Shown piece by piece: positions 55,588 through 64,000 of a DNA stretch of 64,000 nucleotides. The stretch lies in NCBI RefSeq assembly GCF_007989805.1, contig NZ_BJUB01000008.1:202410-266409 (forward strand). Reading direction: 5' to 3'. This DNA comes from Cellulomonas xylanilytica. Its GTDB lineage: Bacteria > Actinomycetota > Actinomycetes > Actinomycetales > Cellulomonadaceae. The translations under genes were made by a program, and so were the position numbers. Position 1 is the first letter of the stretch. Every line of letters starts with the position of its first letter. A model generated the notes under the pieces. The model saw only the letters and a list, made by a program, of their open reading frames with translations. It did no database searches and was not told where the DNA came from.

Positions 55588-56207
55588 GCGGCTTCTTCGA
55601 CGCGTACCTGTTCGCGTCCGTGTTCATCACGCTGTTCGTGATCATGGACCCACCGGGCGTGGTGCCGATCTTCCTCGGTCTGACGGGGGCGATGACGCGG
55701 CAGCAGCGCAACCGTGCCGCTCGCCAGGCGGTGCTCGTCGCGCTCGGCGTGATCGTGGCGTTCGCGCTGTTCGGTCAGTCGCTCCTCGACTACATGCACA
55801 TCACGCTGCCCGCCCTGCAGGCGTCCGGCGGGCTGCTCCTGCTGCTCATCGCCATGGAGCTGCTGACCGGCAAGATGGAGGAGCCGCAGCCGTCGGGGAA
55901 CGGGAAGGTCAACGTGGCCCTGGTGCCGCTGGGCACGCCGCTGCTGGCCGGCCCCGGTGCCATCGTCGCGACCATGGTCTTCGTCCAGCAGTCCGACAAG
56001 ACCCTGCCGGACTGGACCGCCATCGCCGCCGGGGTGGTCGCGGTGCACGTGGCGCTCTACCTGGCCATGCGGTTCGCGAACGTCATCCACCGCGTCCTGG
56101 GCGACTCCGGCACCATCCTGGTGACCCGGATCGCCGGCCTCCTGCTCGCCGCCATCGCGGTGCAGCTGGTCGCCGACGCCGTCGAGGCCTTCATCAAGGC
56201 CGCCTGA
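55584..56207 (+). CDS. MarC-family membrane protein
   Basis: Protein of 207 residues with six hydrophobic segments and the MarC start FVIMDPPGVVPIFLGLTGAM and PLGTPLLAGPGAIVATM. The family was once named for multiple antibiotic resistance, but its role is not established. GTG start inside the end of the PHP gene (GTGA), so both are co-translated. Confidence 0.92.
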   Translation: MSGFFDAYLFASVFITLFVIMDPPGVVPIFLGLTGAMTRQQRNRAARQAVLVALGVIVAFALFGQSLLDYMHITLPALQASGGLLLLLIAMELLTGKMEEPQPSGNGKVNVALVPLGTPLLAGPGAIVATMVFVQQSDKTLPDWTAIAAGVVAVHVALYLAMRFANVIHRVLGDSGTILVTRIAGLLLAAIAVQLVADAVEAFIKAA

Positions 56208-56210
56208 CCC

Positions 56211-56981
56211 GTGGGAGCTGTGCTCGGCTCGCGCGTCGACCTCGTGGCGGTCCCCGGCGGGACGGTCGTGCTCCGGGACGCGCGTACCGGCTCGAGCCGC
56301 GAGGTCCGGCTCGACCCCTTCTCCCTCGCCACCACGCCCGTGACGGTGGAGGGCGGGGACCGCCCGATGCACCCGGTGACGTGGTTCGACGCGGTGCGGT
56401 GGTGCAACACCGCCTCGCTCGCCGGCGGGCTCGTGCCCGCGTACGTGCTCGCCGACGGGGAGGTGATCTGGCTCGTCCACGCGGACGGGTACCGGCTGCC
56501 GACCGAGGCCGAGTGGGAGTGGGCGTGCCGTGCGGGGACCACCTCCCCGACCTACGGACCGCTGGCGGAGATCGCCTGGACCGCGTCCGACGAGGTCGAC
56601 GGACCACAGCCTGTCGCGCGGAAGGCCGCCAACGCCTACGGCCTGTTCGACATGCTCGGCAACGTGTGGGAGTGGGTCTGGGACTACGCCGACACCGCGC
56701 GGTACGCCGACTACCGCACGTTGCGCGGCGGCGGCTGGGCGGACCGGCCGTGGAGCTGCCGTGCCTCCGTGCGCCGCGGCAGTGCGCCGGGCGCAGTGCT
56801 GGAGGACGTCGGCTTCCGCGTGGCGCGCGGTGGCGTCGGCGCGGACGGTTCCGACGAGGCGCAGGGGTGGTCGGCCGCGGCCGACCTGTCCCGGGCCAGC
56901 CTCCCGGGGCCCGTCCCGTTCGGATGGACGCCGCTCGGGACCCCGGTGCCCCGCCGCGACCGCCGCGACGACGGGCGCTGA
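56211..56981 (+). CDS. SUMF1/formylglycine-generating enzyme-fold protein
   Basis: Protein of 256 residues with the FGE-sulfatase fold: VPGGTVVLRD, ATTPVT, RPMHPVTWFDAVRWCN, YRLPTEAEWEWACRAGT, YGLFDMLGNVWEWVWD, RTLRGGGWADRPWSCRASVRRG and VGFRVARGG. Aligned on the final GFR, the copper-binding cysteine of true FGEs falls on a non-Cys residue and only one Cys lies nearby, so it may not make formylglycine. No sulfatase gene is nearby. GTG 56211, three bases after marC, probably in the same operon. Confidence 0.85.
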   Translation: MGAVLGSRVDLVAVPGGTVVLRDARTGSSREVRLDPFSLATTPVTVEGGDRPMHPVTWFDAVRWCNTASLAGGLVPAYVLADGEVIWLVHADGYRLPTEAEWEWACRAGTTSPTYGPLAEIAWTASDEVDGPQPVARKAANAYGLFDMLGNVWEWVWDYADTARYADYRTLRGGGWADRPWSCRASVRRGSAPGAVLEDVGFRVARGGVGADGSDEAQGWSAAADLSRASLPGPVPFGWTPLGTPVPRRDRRDDGR

Positions 56982-56998
56982 CCGGCAGCCTCGACGCC

Positions 56999-57036
56999 GG
57001 ACGGGGTGCGAGCTCCGCTGAGCCCGCACCCCGTCC
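56999..57036. terminator. Terminator between the SUMF1-fold gene and the DEAD-box gene
   Basis: Perfect 12-bp arms (GGACGGGGTGCG) with a 14-base loop that contains AGCTCCGCTGAGC, itself able to pair further. Convergent genes. Confidence 0.75.
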
Positions 57037-57057
57037 TGTCCGTGCTTCTGGTCCTGC

Positions 57058-58845
57058 TCAGCCCTCGGTGGCCGGCGCCTGCGGAGCGCCGCCGCCCTCG
57101 GCCGGCTGGCCGCTGCGCGTGCGGCGACGGCTGCGGCTCCGGCGCGCGCCGCCGGTCGAGGCCCCGTCGGCGCCCTGGTCGGCGGACGGTCCGTTCGCCG
57201 GCGCCTCGGCCGAGGGCGTCGTGTTCTCGGCACCGGCCTCGCCGCGACCTCGTCCACGCCCGCCACGACGGCGGCGGGTGCCACCCTCACGGGGCTCGCC
57301 GGTCTCGTCGGTGGGGCGCTCGGACCGCTGCTCGGACGTCTGCGGTGCGGAGGTGCGCGCCGCCGACCCGCCCCGCGAGTCGGTCCGCGAGTCGCTGCCG
57401 CGCCGCGAGTCGCCGCCGCGGTTGCCGCGGATCTGGTCGGAGTGCGAGCCGGTCGGGCGCCCGCCACCACGCTTGCCGGTCTCACCGAGGTCCTCGAGCT
57501 TCTCGGCGCCCAGGCCCTCACGGGTCTGCTGCGCCTTGGGCAGACGGCCCTTGGTGCCCTCGGGGATGTCGAGGTCCTCGTAGACGTGCGCCGAGGAGGA
57601 GTACGACTCGATGGGCTCGGGGATGCCCAGACCGAGCGCCTTGTCGATCAGGCCCCAGCGCGGGATGTCGTCCCAGTCGACGAACGTGACCGCGGTGCCC
57701 TTGGCGCCCGCGCGGCCGGTGCGGCCGGTGCGGTGCAGGTAGGTCTTCTCGTCCTCGGGGCACTGGTAGTTGATGACGTGCGTGACGGCCTCGACGTCGA
57801 TGCCACGGGCGGCCACGTCGGTGGCGACCAGGACGTCGACCTTGCCGTGGCGGAACGCGCGCAGCGCCTGCTCACGGGCACCCTGGCCGAGGTCGCCGTG
57901 CAGCGCCCCGGCGGCGAAGCCGCGCTCGACCAGGTCGTCGGCCACCTTCGCGGCGGTGCGCTTGGTGCGCGCGAACACGATGGTCAGGCCACGGTCGCGG
58001 GCCTGCAGGATGCGGGCCAGCATCTCGACCTTGTCCAGCGCGTGCGCCCGGTAGACGACCTGCTTGATGTTCTTGACGGTCTGGCCGTCGTCGTCCGGGT
58101 CGGCCGCGCGGATGTGCGTCGGCTGCGTCATGTAGCGGCGGGCCATCGCGACGACGGCGCCGGGCATCGTGGCCGAGAAGAGCATGGTGTGGCGGCTCGC
58201 CGGGGTGGCCGCGAGCAGCGTCTCGACGTCGGGCAGGAAGCCGAGGTCGAGCATCTCGTCGGCCTCGTCGAGCACGACCGCCTTGACGTGCGAGAGGTCC
58301 AGGTGGCGCTGCTTGAGCAGGTCGATCATGCGGCCCGGCGTCCCCACGACCACGTCGACGCCCTTGTTCAGCGCGTCGATCTGCGGCTCGTAGGCGCGGC
58401 CGCCGTACACCTGCAGCACGCGGACCTTGCGGCGCGAGCTGGCGGTGGCCAGGTCGCCGGCCACCTGGACGGCGAGCTCACGCGTCGGGACGACGACGAG
58501 GGCCTGCGGCTTGCCGGCGTGGGGCAGCTGGTCGTAGCCCTCCTCGCCCGGGGCGACCACGCGGTGCAGCAGCGGGACGCCGAAGCCGAGGGTCTTGCCG
58601 GTACCCGTCTTCGCCTGGCCGATGATGTCGTGGCCGGACAGCGCGACCGGCAGCGTCATCGCCTGGATGGGGAACGGGTGCGTGATGCCGGCGTCGGCCA
58701 GCGCCTGGACGATCTCGGGGCGGACGTCGAAGTCGGCGAACGACGCCTCGACGGCCTGCACGGAGGACCAGGTGTTCTTCAGGGGACGGGTCATGGGCTC
58801 GGCCAGAGCAGAGACCTGCTCCGGCGTCTCGTCGGTGGTGGTCAC
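57058..58845 (-). CDS. DEAD-box ATP-dependent RNA helicase (RhlE/DeaD-like)
   Basis: Protein of 595 residues. Q motif (ASFADFDVRPEIVQALADAG), motif I AKTGTGKT, Ia PTRELAVQ, II DEAD in KAVVLDEADEMLDLGF, III FSATMP, IV-VI (IVFARTKRTAAKV, DVLVATDVAARGIDV, HRTGRTGRAGAKG). After residue 420 a long low-complexity tail rich in Arg, Gly, Ser and Asp, ending with an RGRG-type stretch and SRSRRRTRSG, likely RNA-binding. Unwinds structured RNA in ribosome assembly or decay. Same place as Rv3211 (rhlE) of M. tuberculosis. GTG start after a long leader of about 220 bases. Confidence 0.93.
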   Translation of the reverse strand: MTTTDETPEQVSALAEPMTRPLKNTWSSVQAVEASFADFDVRPEIVQALADAGITHPFPIQAMTLPVALSGHDIIGQAKTGTGKTLGFGVPLLHRVVAPGEEGYDQLPHAGKPQALVVVPTRELAVQVAGDLATASSRRKVRVLQVYGGRAYEPQIDALNKGVDVVVGTPGRMIDLLKQRHLDLSHVKAVVLDEADEMLDLGFLPDVETLLAATPASRHTMLFSATMPGAVVAMARRYMTQPTHIRAADPDDDGQTVKNIKQVVYRAHALDKVEMLARILQARDRGLTIVFARTKRTAAKVADDLVERGFAAGALHGDLGQGAREQALRAFRHGKVDVLVATDVAARGIDVEAVTHVINYQCPEDEKTYLHRTGRTGRAGAKGTAVTFVDWDDIPRWGLIDKALGLGIPEPIESYSSSAHVYEDLDIPEGTKGRLPKAQQTREGLGAEKLEDLGETGKRGGGRPTGSHSDQIRGNRGGDSRRGSDSRTDSRGGSAARTSAPQTSEQRSERPTDETGEPREGGTRRRRGGRGRGRGEAGAENTTPSAEAPANGPSADQGADGASTGGARRSRSRRRTRSGQPAEGGGAPQAPATEG

Positions 58846-59127
58846 GAGGACTCTTCACTGCGAAGGGTGGTGTGCCGCGCGCTGCCGGGGCCGACGGGTG
58901 TCGGAGCGTCCCGGGCGACAGCGGAGTTCACCACGCGGGTTGGCCGGCAGCCGATCGTGCAAGTCGACTCGCGCGCGTCGTCCGGACGGGTCCGGGGCTG
59001 CGCGAGAATAAGTCTGATCGTCGAACCAACGGGGATTCCTAGACGACCGGGCAACCGAATTACCTGCACAGTCTATCCGACGACCCCGGCAGGCCGGTCG
59101 CCGCCCCGCCGGGGCTACGATCCTCGG
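58846..59127. other. Divergent spacer with long helicase leader
   Basis: No gene seen. The 59020-59085 stretch is A/T-richer than its surroundings. On the minus strand TAGACT (59075-59070) is a fair -10 box, giving a 5' leader of about 220 bases before the helicase GTG. On the plus strand TACGAT (59116-59121) serves the ferritin-like gene. Confidence 0.5.
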
Positions 59128-59829
59128 ATGACGACGACGCGTGCCGAGGCCATTCCCGAGGTGGGCACCCTGGAGCACTCGGACGCCCTCGAGCTCCTCG
59201 GACTCGTCGCACAGCTCGAGCACGTGGCCTTCGCCCGGCTCGCCGCCGACGCCGCGCTGGCCCCCACCATCGAGCAGCGCCTCGAGCTCAGCCGGTTCGC
59301 GGCCGGTGCCGTCGAGCGCCGGGACCGGGTCCTGGCCCGCATCACCGAGATCGGCGGGGACCCCGTCGCGGCCGTCCGCCAGTACGACGACGTGCTCGAC
59401 GACTTCGACGCCCGCACGCAGCCCGGCTCGTGGTGGGAGCGGCTCCTCAAGGCCTACGTCGGGTACGGCGTCGCCGACGACTTCTGCCGCCTCGCCGCCG
59501 AGGGGCTCGACGCCGGCTCGCGCGCAGTCGTGCTCGAGGTGCTCGACGACGCCTCGCACGCCGAGCTCGCGGTCGCCGAGCTGGACGCCGCCGGGTCGGC
59601 GGACGGCGTGCTCACCGCCCGCCTCGCCCTGTGGGGCCGTCGCCTGGTCGGTGAGGCGCTCGGTGTGGTCCAGCGGCTCCTGGTGCAGCGGCCCGCCCTG
59701 GTGCGCCTGGTCTCCGTCGGTGCCGCCGGCGCCCCGGACGCCGCACCGCCGAACGCGCCCGCCAAGCTCTTCGGTGAGCTCACGGCCCAGCACACGCGTC
59801 GGATGAGCCGCCTCGGCCTCACCGCCTGA
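59128..59829 (+). CDS. Ferritin-like fold protein
   Basis: Protein of 233 residues, mainly helical. LELLGLVAQLEHVAFARLA supplies the first Glu-x-x-His-like pair (QLEHVAFARL), and DDASHAELAVAEL supplies another (SHAE), as in di-iron ferritin-like proteins related to MiaE. A Rv3210c-like position between the helicase and DUF3107. Whether iron is bound is not certain. ATG 59128 six bases after TACGAT. Confidence 0.8.
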   Translation: MTTTRAEAIPEVGTLEHSDALELLGLVAQLEHVAFARLAADAALAPTIEQRLELSRFAAGAVERRDRVLARITEIGGDPVAAVRQYDDVLDDFDARTQPGSWWERLLKAYVGYGVADDFCRLAAEGLDAGSRAVVLEVLDDASHAELAVAELDAAGSADGVLTARLALWGRRLVGEALGVVQRLLVQRPALVRLVSVGAAGAPDAAPPNAPAKLFGELTAQHTRRMSRLGLTA

Positions 59830-59848
59830 CGGCACGACCTTACGACCT

Positions 59849-59890
59849 CACGACGAAGCCCCGCACGGATCCGTGCGGGGCTTCGTCGTG
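59849..59890. terminator. Terminator between the ferritin-like gene and DUF3107
   Basis: Perfect 42-base palindrome with 21-bp arms (CACGACGAAGCCCCGCACGG and one more base) centred on GGATCC. Works for both strands; five bases from the DUF3107 stop. Confidence 0.9.
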
Positions 59891-59895
59891 CGCGC

Positions 59896-60120
59896 TCAGA
59901 TGTTGCCGAAGCCGACGCGACCCTTCGACTCGGAGCCGATCTCGACATAGCCGAGGCTCGCGGTCGGCACGATGACCCGACGGCCACGCACGTCCACCAG
60001 CTCCAGTGCCGGCCGTCCGCTCAGGGCGGCGGCCACGGCGGCAGCGACCTCGTCCGGCGTCTGGTCGGACTCGAGGCTGATCTCCCGAGGCAGGTTCTGC
60101 ACGCCGATGGTGATCTCCAC
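59896..60120 (-). CDS. DUF3107 small protein
   Basis: Protein of 74 residues from GTG 60120: VEITIGVQNLPREISLES, then ELVDVRGRRVIVPTASLGYVEIG and a Gly-rich end KGRVGFGNI. Homologous to M. tuberculosis Rv3208A (TB9.4). The start is set by GAAGGAG, six bases before this GTG; the ATG at 60126 directly abuts GAAGGAG and is too close. Beta-rich, cytosolic, function unknown. Linked to a TetR gene as in mycobacteria. Confidence 0.85.
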   Translation of the reverse strand: MEITIGVQNLPREISLESDQTPDEVAAAVAAALSGRPALELVDVRGRRVIVPTASLGYVEIGSESKGRVGFGNI

Positions 60121-60214
60121 CGTCATCTCCTTCACGTCCTCACTCCACGCTGTGGTTCTCGGTGGTTCGTTTCCGGGGTGCCGCAGCCGGTGGGCGGTGG
60201 CACGTCGTCCGATC

Positions 60215-60883
60215 CTAGGCGTCCTCGTACTCGAAGTCGGGCCGGATCAACGCGGACACCCCGCCCCAGGCCAGCTGGGTGACCAGCTCGATGGTGCGTT
60301 CGGGCCCCACGTCCGACGGCTGGCGCAGGCGGTGGGTCGCGGCGCCCTGCGCCATCGCGATCAGCGAGACGGACAGCATGCTCGCGTCGTCCAGCGACAA
60401 GGCCGTGACCTGCGACAGGACCACCGAGATGCGCCGGGCGGCCTCGGAGGAGGCGTGCTCCACCCGGGCACGCACGTCGGCGTCGTGCGTGACGTCGGAC
60501 TCGAACAGCAGCGCGGACGACTCTCCTGCGCCCTCGACGAACATGATGTACGCCTCGACGATCGCGGCGATGACGTCCCGCCCGTCCCCCCGGCGCACGG
60601 GTCCCTGCTCGATGCCGGACACCGCGGCGTCGACGGCGACCAGCAGATCGGCACCGTTCTGGTCGACGACCGCGAGGTAGAGGTCGAGCTTCGAGGGGAA
60701 GTGGCGGTACAGGACCGGCTTGCTGACCTCGGCACGCTCCGCGATGTCGTCCATGGAGACGTGGTGGAAGCCCTCGGAGGAGAAGAGCTCCTGGGCGATG
60801 CGCAGCACCTGGGCACGGCGTTCGTCGCGAGCCATCCGGGGGCTCCGAGCCCGCGGGGTCGAGTCCTCTGTCCCGTCCGTCAT
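60215..60883 (-). CDS. TetR-family transcriptional regulator
   Basis: Protein of 222 residues. N-terminal HTH (RIAQELFSSEGFHHVSMDDI, AERAEVSKPVLYRHFPSKLD) and a helical ligand domain. Same place as Rv3208. ATG 60883 is six bases after TACCAT. Divergent from the DUF3152 gene with 47 bases between starts, so it may regulate both. Ligand unknown. Confidence 0.9.
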   Translation of the reverse strand: MTDGTEDSTPRARSPRMARDERRAQVLRIAQELFSSEGFHHVSMDDIAERAEVSKPVLYRHFPSKLDLYLAVVDQNGADLLVAVDAAVSGIEQGPVRRGDGRDVIAAIVEAYIMFVEGAGESSALLFESDVTHDADVRARVEHASSEAARRISVVLSQVTALSLDDASMLSVSLIAMAQGAATHRLRQPSDVGPERTIELVTQLAWGGVSALIRPDFEYEDA

Positions 60884-60930
60884 CCCGCGATGGTAGCCAC
60901 GGCATGTGTCGGAGATGCGACGATGACCGA

Positions 60931-61860
60931 GTGACGACCCCGGAACCGCTGCGCACGGACGGGGGCCTGACCCGCGCGTCCCTGCGCCGGTCGGCCCCGC
61001 GTCGTCGACGCCGTGCGGCACCCGGGGGCCGTGCACTCCCGGCCCTCGTGGCGGTCGTGGGCCTCGCCGTCGGTGCCGGCAGCGCGCTGTGGGCTGCGGA
61101 CGCCCCGCAGGCCGCCGGCGTGGTCGGCGCGGCGCTCGGCACCTCGTCGCCCGCACCGGCCGACGTCGTCGACCGGGTCGGCGCCCAGAGCCGGGGGTCC
61201 AGCGGGCGTGAGCCGCTCGTCCCCGAGCCGGTGGACGCGCCGGTCGGGATGCTCCCGTCGGAGCCGGCGCCCGGCATCGTCGCCCTGCCGCCCGGGCTCA
61301 CCATCCAGGACGTGGAGGCGGGACTGCTCTCGCCCGAGGTGGTCGAGTCCGGCCTGGGCACGTTCAGTGTCGTCCCGGGCGTCGACCCCGGTCCCGGCAC
61401 CGGTGCCGTCCGCACCGTGCGGGTCGAGGTGGAGGACGGTCTGGCCGTCGACGGGGCCGCCTTCGCGGCGACCGTCATGGCGACCCTGAACGACCCGCGC
61501 GGGTGGGGCGCCGACGGGTCGCTGTCGTTCGCACGGACCGACGGCGACGCCGAGCTGCGTGTGATGCTGGCCTCACCGACGGCGGTCGACGACCTGTGCG
61601 CGCCGCTGGACACGGTGGGTGAGTTCTCGTGCGGGACGAAGGGCCGGGCCGTCCTGAACCTGCGCCGGTGGGTGCTGGCGACGCAGGAGTACGGCGTCGA
61701 CAAGACGGGCTACCGGCAGTACCTGGTCAACCACGAGGTCGGCCACCTGCTCGGGCACGGGCACGAGACCTGCCGCGGCGCCGGTCAGCCGGCTCCGCTG
61801 ATGCAGCAGCAGAGCTACCGGGCGGCGCCCTGCGTGCCGAGCTCCTGGCCGTACCCGTAA
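60931..61860 (+). CDS. DUF3152 secreted metalloprotease-like protein
   Basis: Protein of 309 residues. A basic N terminus and one membrane segment (LPALVAVVGLAVGAGSALWA), a Pro/Ala-rich stretch, then a domain with the zinc motif HEVGHLLGHGHE, which fits HExxHxxGxxH of metzincins. Four cysteines in the domain may form disulfides. Extracytoplasmic and membrane-anchored. Homologous by place to Rv3207c. GTG 60931 is six bases after GACGAT. Confidence 0.87.
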   Translation: MTTPEPLRTDGGLTRASLRRSAPRRRRRAAPGGRALPALVAVVGLAVGAGSALWAADAPQAAGVVGAALGTSSPAPADVVDRVGAQSRGSSGREPLVPEPVDAPVGMLPSEPAPGIVALPPGLTIQDVEAGLLSPEVVESGLGTFSVVPGVDPGPGTGAVRTVRVEVEDGLAVDGAAFAATVMATLNDPRGWGADGSLSFARTDGDAELRVMLASPTAVDDLCAPLDTVGEFSCGTKGRAVLNLRRWVLATQEYGVDKTGYRQYLVNHEVGHLLGHGHETCRGAGQPAPLMQQQSYRAAPCVPSSWPYP

Positions 61861-61945
61861 CGATCGCGCGCGTCCTTCGCGGGTCGTTCGCGGGTCCCTG
61901 CGGGTCGTGCGTCCCGGTGTCGGTGGCTCGTGATGGGATCGTCGC

Positions 61946-64000
61946 GTGACCGGCTCCCCGCATGCGCTGCGCCTCGTGCGCCCGGCGTTCGCGGACGTCC
62001 CGGAGCTCGGCGCCGGTGCGCTCGTGGAGCTCGACCCGGAGCAGGCGGCGGCCGTCGCGGCGACCGATCCCGCGGTGCTCGTGCTCGGCGCCCCGGGGAC
62101 CGGCAAGACGACGGTCGCGCTCGAGGCGGTCGTCGCCGCGGTCGAGGGCGGCCTGTCACCGGAGGACGTGCTGGTCCTCTCGTCGGGCCGGCGGTCCGCG
62201 GCGGACCTGCGGGACCGGGTGTCCGCCCGGCTGCGCCGGACGTCGGGCCGGCCGCTCGTGCAGACCGCCGCCGCTGCGGCGTTCTCGGTGCTCCGGTCCC
62301 GGGCATCGCTCCTGGGTGACCCGGTCCCCACGCTCGTCTCCGGCGCCGAGCAGGACCTCCTCCTCGGTGACCTGCTCGCGGGGCACGCCGCCGGCGACGG
62401 TGTGCCGCTCGCGTGGCCGCCCGAGGTCCGGCCCGACGTGCTCGGCCTGCGCCCCTTCCGTGACGAGCTCCGGGACCTGCTGATGCGCGCGGCCGAGCGG
62501 GGACTGACCCCGGTCGACCTCGCCGCCCTCGCCGAGGAGCACGACCGGCCGGTGTGGGCCAGCGCGGCGCGGCTGTACGAGGAGTACCTCGACGTCGTGC
62601 AGCTGCGCGCCGGCACCCCCGACCTCGGTGCCCGGCTGGACCCCGCCGTCGTGGTCGACGAGGCCGCCCAGGCGCTGCTGACGTGGGACGACGAGGTGCC
62701 CGGGGCGGTCCGGCCCCGCTGGCGACTCGTCGTCGTCGACGACCACCAGGAGAGCACGTCGGCCACCGCCCGCCTGCTGCGGGTGCTCGCGGACGACGGG
62801 GCCCGGCTGCTGCTGCTGGCGGACCCGGACGCGGCCGTGCAGACCTTCCGGGGCGCGACGCCCTCGCTGGTCGGGCGCGCGGGGGTACGCGGGTCGGGCC
62901 CGGGCGAGCTCGGTGCCCGCACGATCGTGCTGCGGACAGCCTGGCGCCACGACGCCGGGCTGCGGTCCGTGGTCGGTCGGGTGGCCGAGCGCGTCGGTGC
63001 GGTCGGCGCCGTCCAGCACCGGCGCGCCGTCGCCGCGCGGCCCGGGGCCGGGGACGTGCGGGTCGCCGTGCTGCCGAGCACCGCGCAGGAGGCGGCGTTC
63101 GTGGCGCACACGCTGCGCAGCGCGCACGTCGAGCGCGGGCTGCCGTGGTCGCAGATGGCGGTCGTCGCCCGGTCGGGCGCCCAGGTGACCGCCCTGCGGC
63201 GCGCCCTGACCGGAGCCTCGGTGCCGGTGAGCGTGCTCGGCAGCGACGTGCCGCTGCGCGAGGAGCCGGCGGCGCGCCCGCTGCTGGACGCGATGCGCGT
63301 CTGCGTCGGCGCGGCAACCCTCGACGCCACCACCGCGGCGCGGCTGGCGTGCTCCCCGCTCGGTGGCCTCGACACGGTGGGGCTGCGGCGCGTGCGGCGG
63401 GCGCTGCGCAGCCACGAGCTGGCGCAGGGGGGCGGCCGGACCAGCGACGTGTTGCTCGTCGAGGCGCTCGGGTCGGACGACGCCCTGCAGGTGCCGGGGG
63501 CGCGGCCGGTCGCGCGACTGGCGCGGGTCCTCGCGGCCGGCCGCACGGCCGCGGCCCTGCCGGGCGCCGACGCGCAGACCGTCCTGTGGGCCCTGTGGAG
63601 CGCGGCCGAGCAGGCCGAGCCGTGGCGCCGTTCCGCGCTCGCCGGGGGAGCGGCGGGGGAGCGCGCCGACCGGGACCTGGACGCGGTGCTGGCGCTGTTC
63701 CGCGCAGCCGAGACGTTCGTGGACCGGATGCCACGATCGGCGCCCGCCGCGTTCGTCGACTGGCTGCAGGCCCAGGACCTGCCCTCCGACTCGCTGGCCG
63801 CACGGGCCCGCCGCGCGTCCGTGCAGGTGCTGACACCGGCCGGGGCCGCGGGCCGGGAGTGGGACCTCGTGGTCGTCGCCGGGGTGCAGGAGGGGGCGTG
63901 GCCGGACCTGCGGCTGCGCGACTCGCTGCTGGGTGCGCAGGCGCTGGTCGACCTCGTGGCGGGTCGCGCGACGCCCGCCGCCACGGACGACGCCGAGGCG
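61946..64000 (+). CDS. adnA: AdnA-like UvrD/RecB-type helicase-nuclease subunit (partial, 3' end cut)
   Basis: The first 685 residues are present and the frame is open at the window end. Walker A LGAPGTGKTT at residues 47-56; motif II is DDHQ (residues 265-268, in LVVVDDHQES) in place of DExQ; motif III LLLLADPDAAVQTFRGA; motif IV TAWRHDAGLRSVV. The C-terminal PD-(D/E)xK nuclease expected in AdnA is beyond the end. Mycobacterial AdnAB resects double-strand breaks, with AdnA the weaker motor. GTG 61946 lies six bases after TGGGAT. adnB should follow. Confidence 0.85.
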   Translation, partial: MTGSPHALRLVRPAFADVPELGAGALVELDPEQAAAVAATDPAVLVLGAPGTGKTTVALEAVVAAVEGGLSPEDVLVLSSGRRSAADLRDRVSARLRRTSGRPLVQTAAAAAFSVLRSRASLLGDPVPTLVSGAEQDLLLGDLLAGHAAGDGVPLAWPPEVRPDVLGLRPFRDELRDLLMRAAERGLTPVDLAALAEEHDRPVWASAARLYEEYLDVVQLRAGTPDLGARLDPAVVVDEAAQALLTWDDEVPGAVRPRWRLVVVDDHQESTSATARLLRVLADDGARLLLLADPDAAVQTFRGATPSLVGRAGVRGSGPGELGARTIVLRTAWRHDAGLRSVVGRVAERVGAVGAVQHRRAVAARPGAGDVRVAVLPSTAQEAAFVAHTLRSAHVERGLPWSQMAVVARSGAQVTALRRALTGASVPVSVLGSDVPLREEPAARPLLDAMRVCVGAATLDATTAARLACSPLGGLDTVGLRRVRRALRSHELAQGGGRTSDVLLVEALGSDDALQVPGARPVARLARVLAAGRTAAALPGADAQTVLWALWSAAEQAEPWRRSALAGGAAGERADRDLDAVLALFRAAETFVDRMPRSAPAAFVDWLQAQDLPSDSLAARARRASVQVLTPAGAAGREWDLVVVAGVQEGAWPDLRLRDSLLGAQALVDLVAGRATPAATDDAEA

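Noticed and set aside
56211..56981. Named as formylglycine-generating enzyme
   Set aside because: The copper-binding cysteine pair is not seen, so only the fold is claimed.
59849..59890. Restriction or recombination site at the perfect 42-base palindrome
   Set aside because: Its place between two convergent gene ends fits a bidirectional terminator well.

Overview
The window is high-GC actinobacterial DNA, most likely from Cellulomonas or a close relative in the Micrococcales. I base this on codon use, on GTG starts placed just after TAnnnT boxes, on a secreted two-headed amylase-pullulanase, and on a CE1 esterase joined by a Pro-Thr linker to a family 2 cellulose-binding module. Several blocks also keep the gene order of Mycobacterium tuberculosis (from memory): uvrD1-sucC-sucD-perM-purN-purH at the left, mrp to the MgtE-N/CBS gene and stress-protein gene near 50 kb, and rhlE to adnA at the right. 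No rRNA, tRNA, transposase, integrase or CRISPR was seen.

Left part (1-17 kb): pcrA helicase; a two-gene HTH/Clp-N operon behind a double GTCAA-N6-TTGAC operator; a uridine kinase-like gene; sucCD; perM; purN; a ZTP riboswitch before purH; an FAD reductase; a DUF3017 gene whose last 20 bases are repeated in tandem; an aquaporin; icd and mdh. sucC and icd share a 20-bp palindromic promoter site, which suggests joint control of the TCA cycle.

Carbohydrate part (17-33 kb): a 1,928-residue secreted alpha-amylase/pullulanase faces a CUT1 sugar ABC operon (binding lipoprotein and two permeases). A ROK regulator follows, in one tightly overlapping operon with a CUT2 xylose/ribose-type importer, then the CE1-CBM2 esterase. 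Together these degrade starch and acetylated or feruloylated xylan outside the cell and import the sugars.

Middle (33-49 kb): purU, a second ZTP riboswitch with glyA-folD, xthA, an MFS pump with its ArsR-like repressor and a shared operator, a lipoprotein plus MacB-type ABC export operon, and a Leloir galactose operon (DeoR regulator-galT-galK).

Right part (49-64 kb): mrp, DUF1003, an MgtE-N/CBS protein, a stress protein, aminopeptidase P, PHP phosphoesterase, MarC, a SUMF1-fold protein, a DEAD-box helicase, a ferritin-like protein, DUF3107, TetR, a DUF3152 metalloprotease-like protein, and the first 685 codons of an AdnA-like helicase-nuclease cut by the window end.

The least explained elements are a dispersed 42-46 bp palindromic repeat present as doublets at 3.4 kb and 49 kb, the shared sucC/icd operator, the repeat-extended gene end at 12.75 kb, and a cysteine-repeat acidic lipoprotein next to the ABC exporter.
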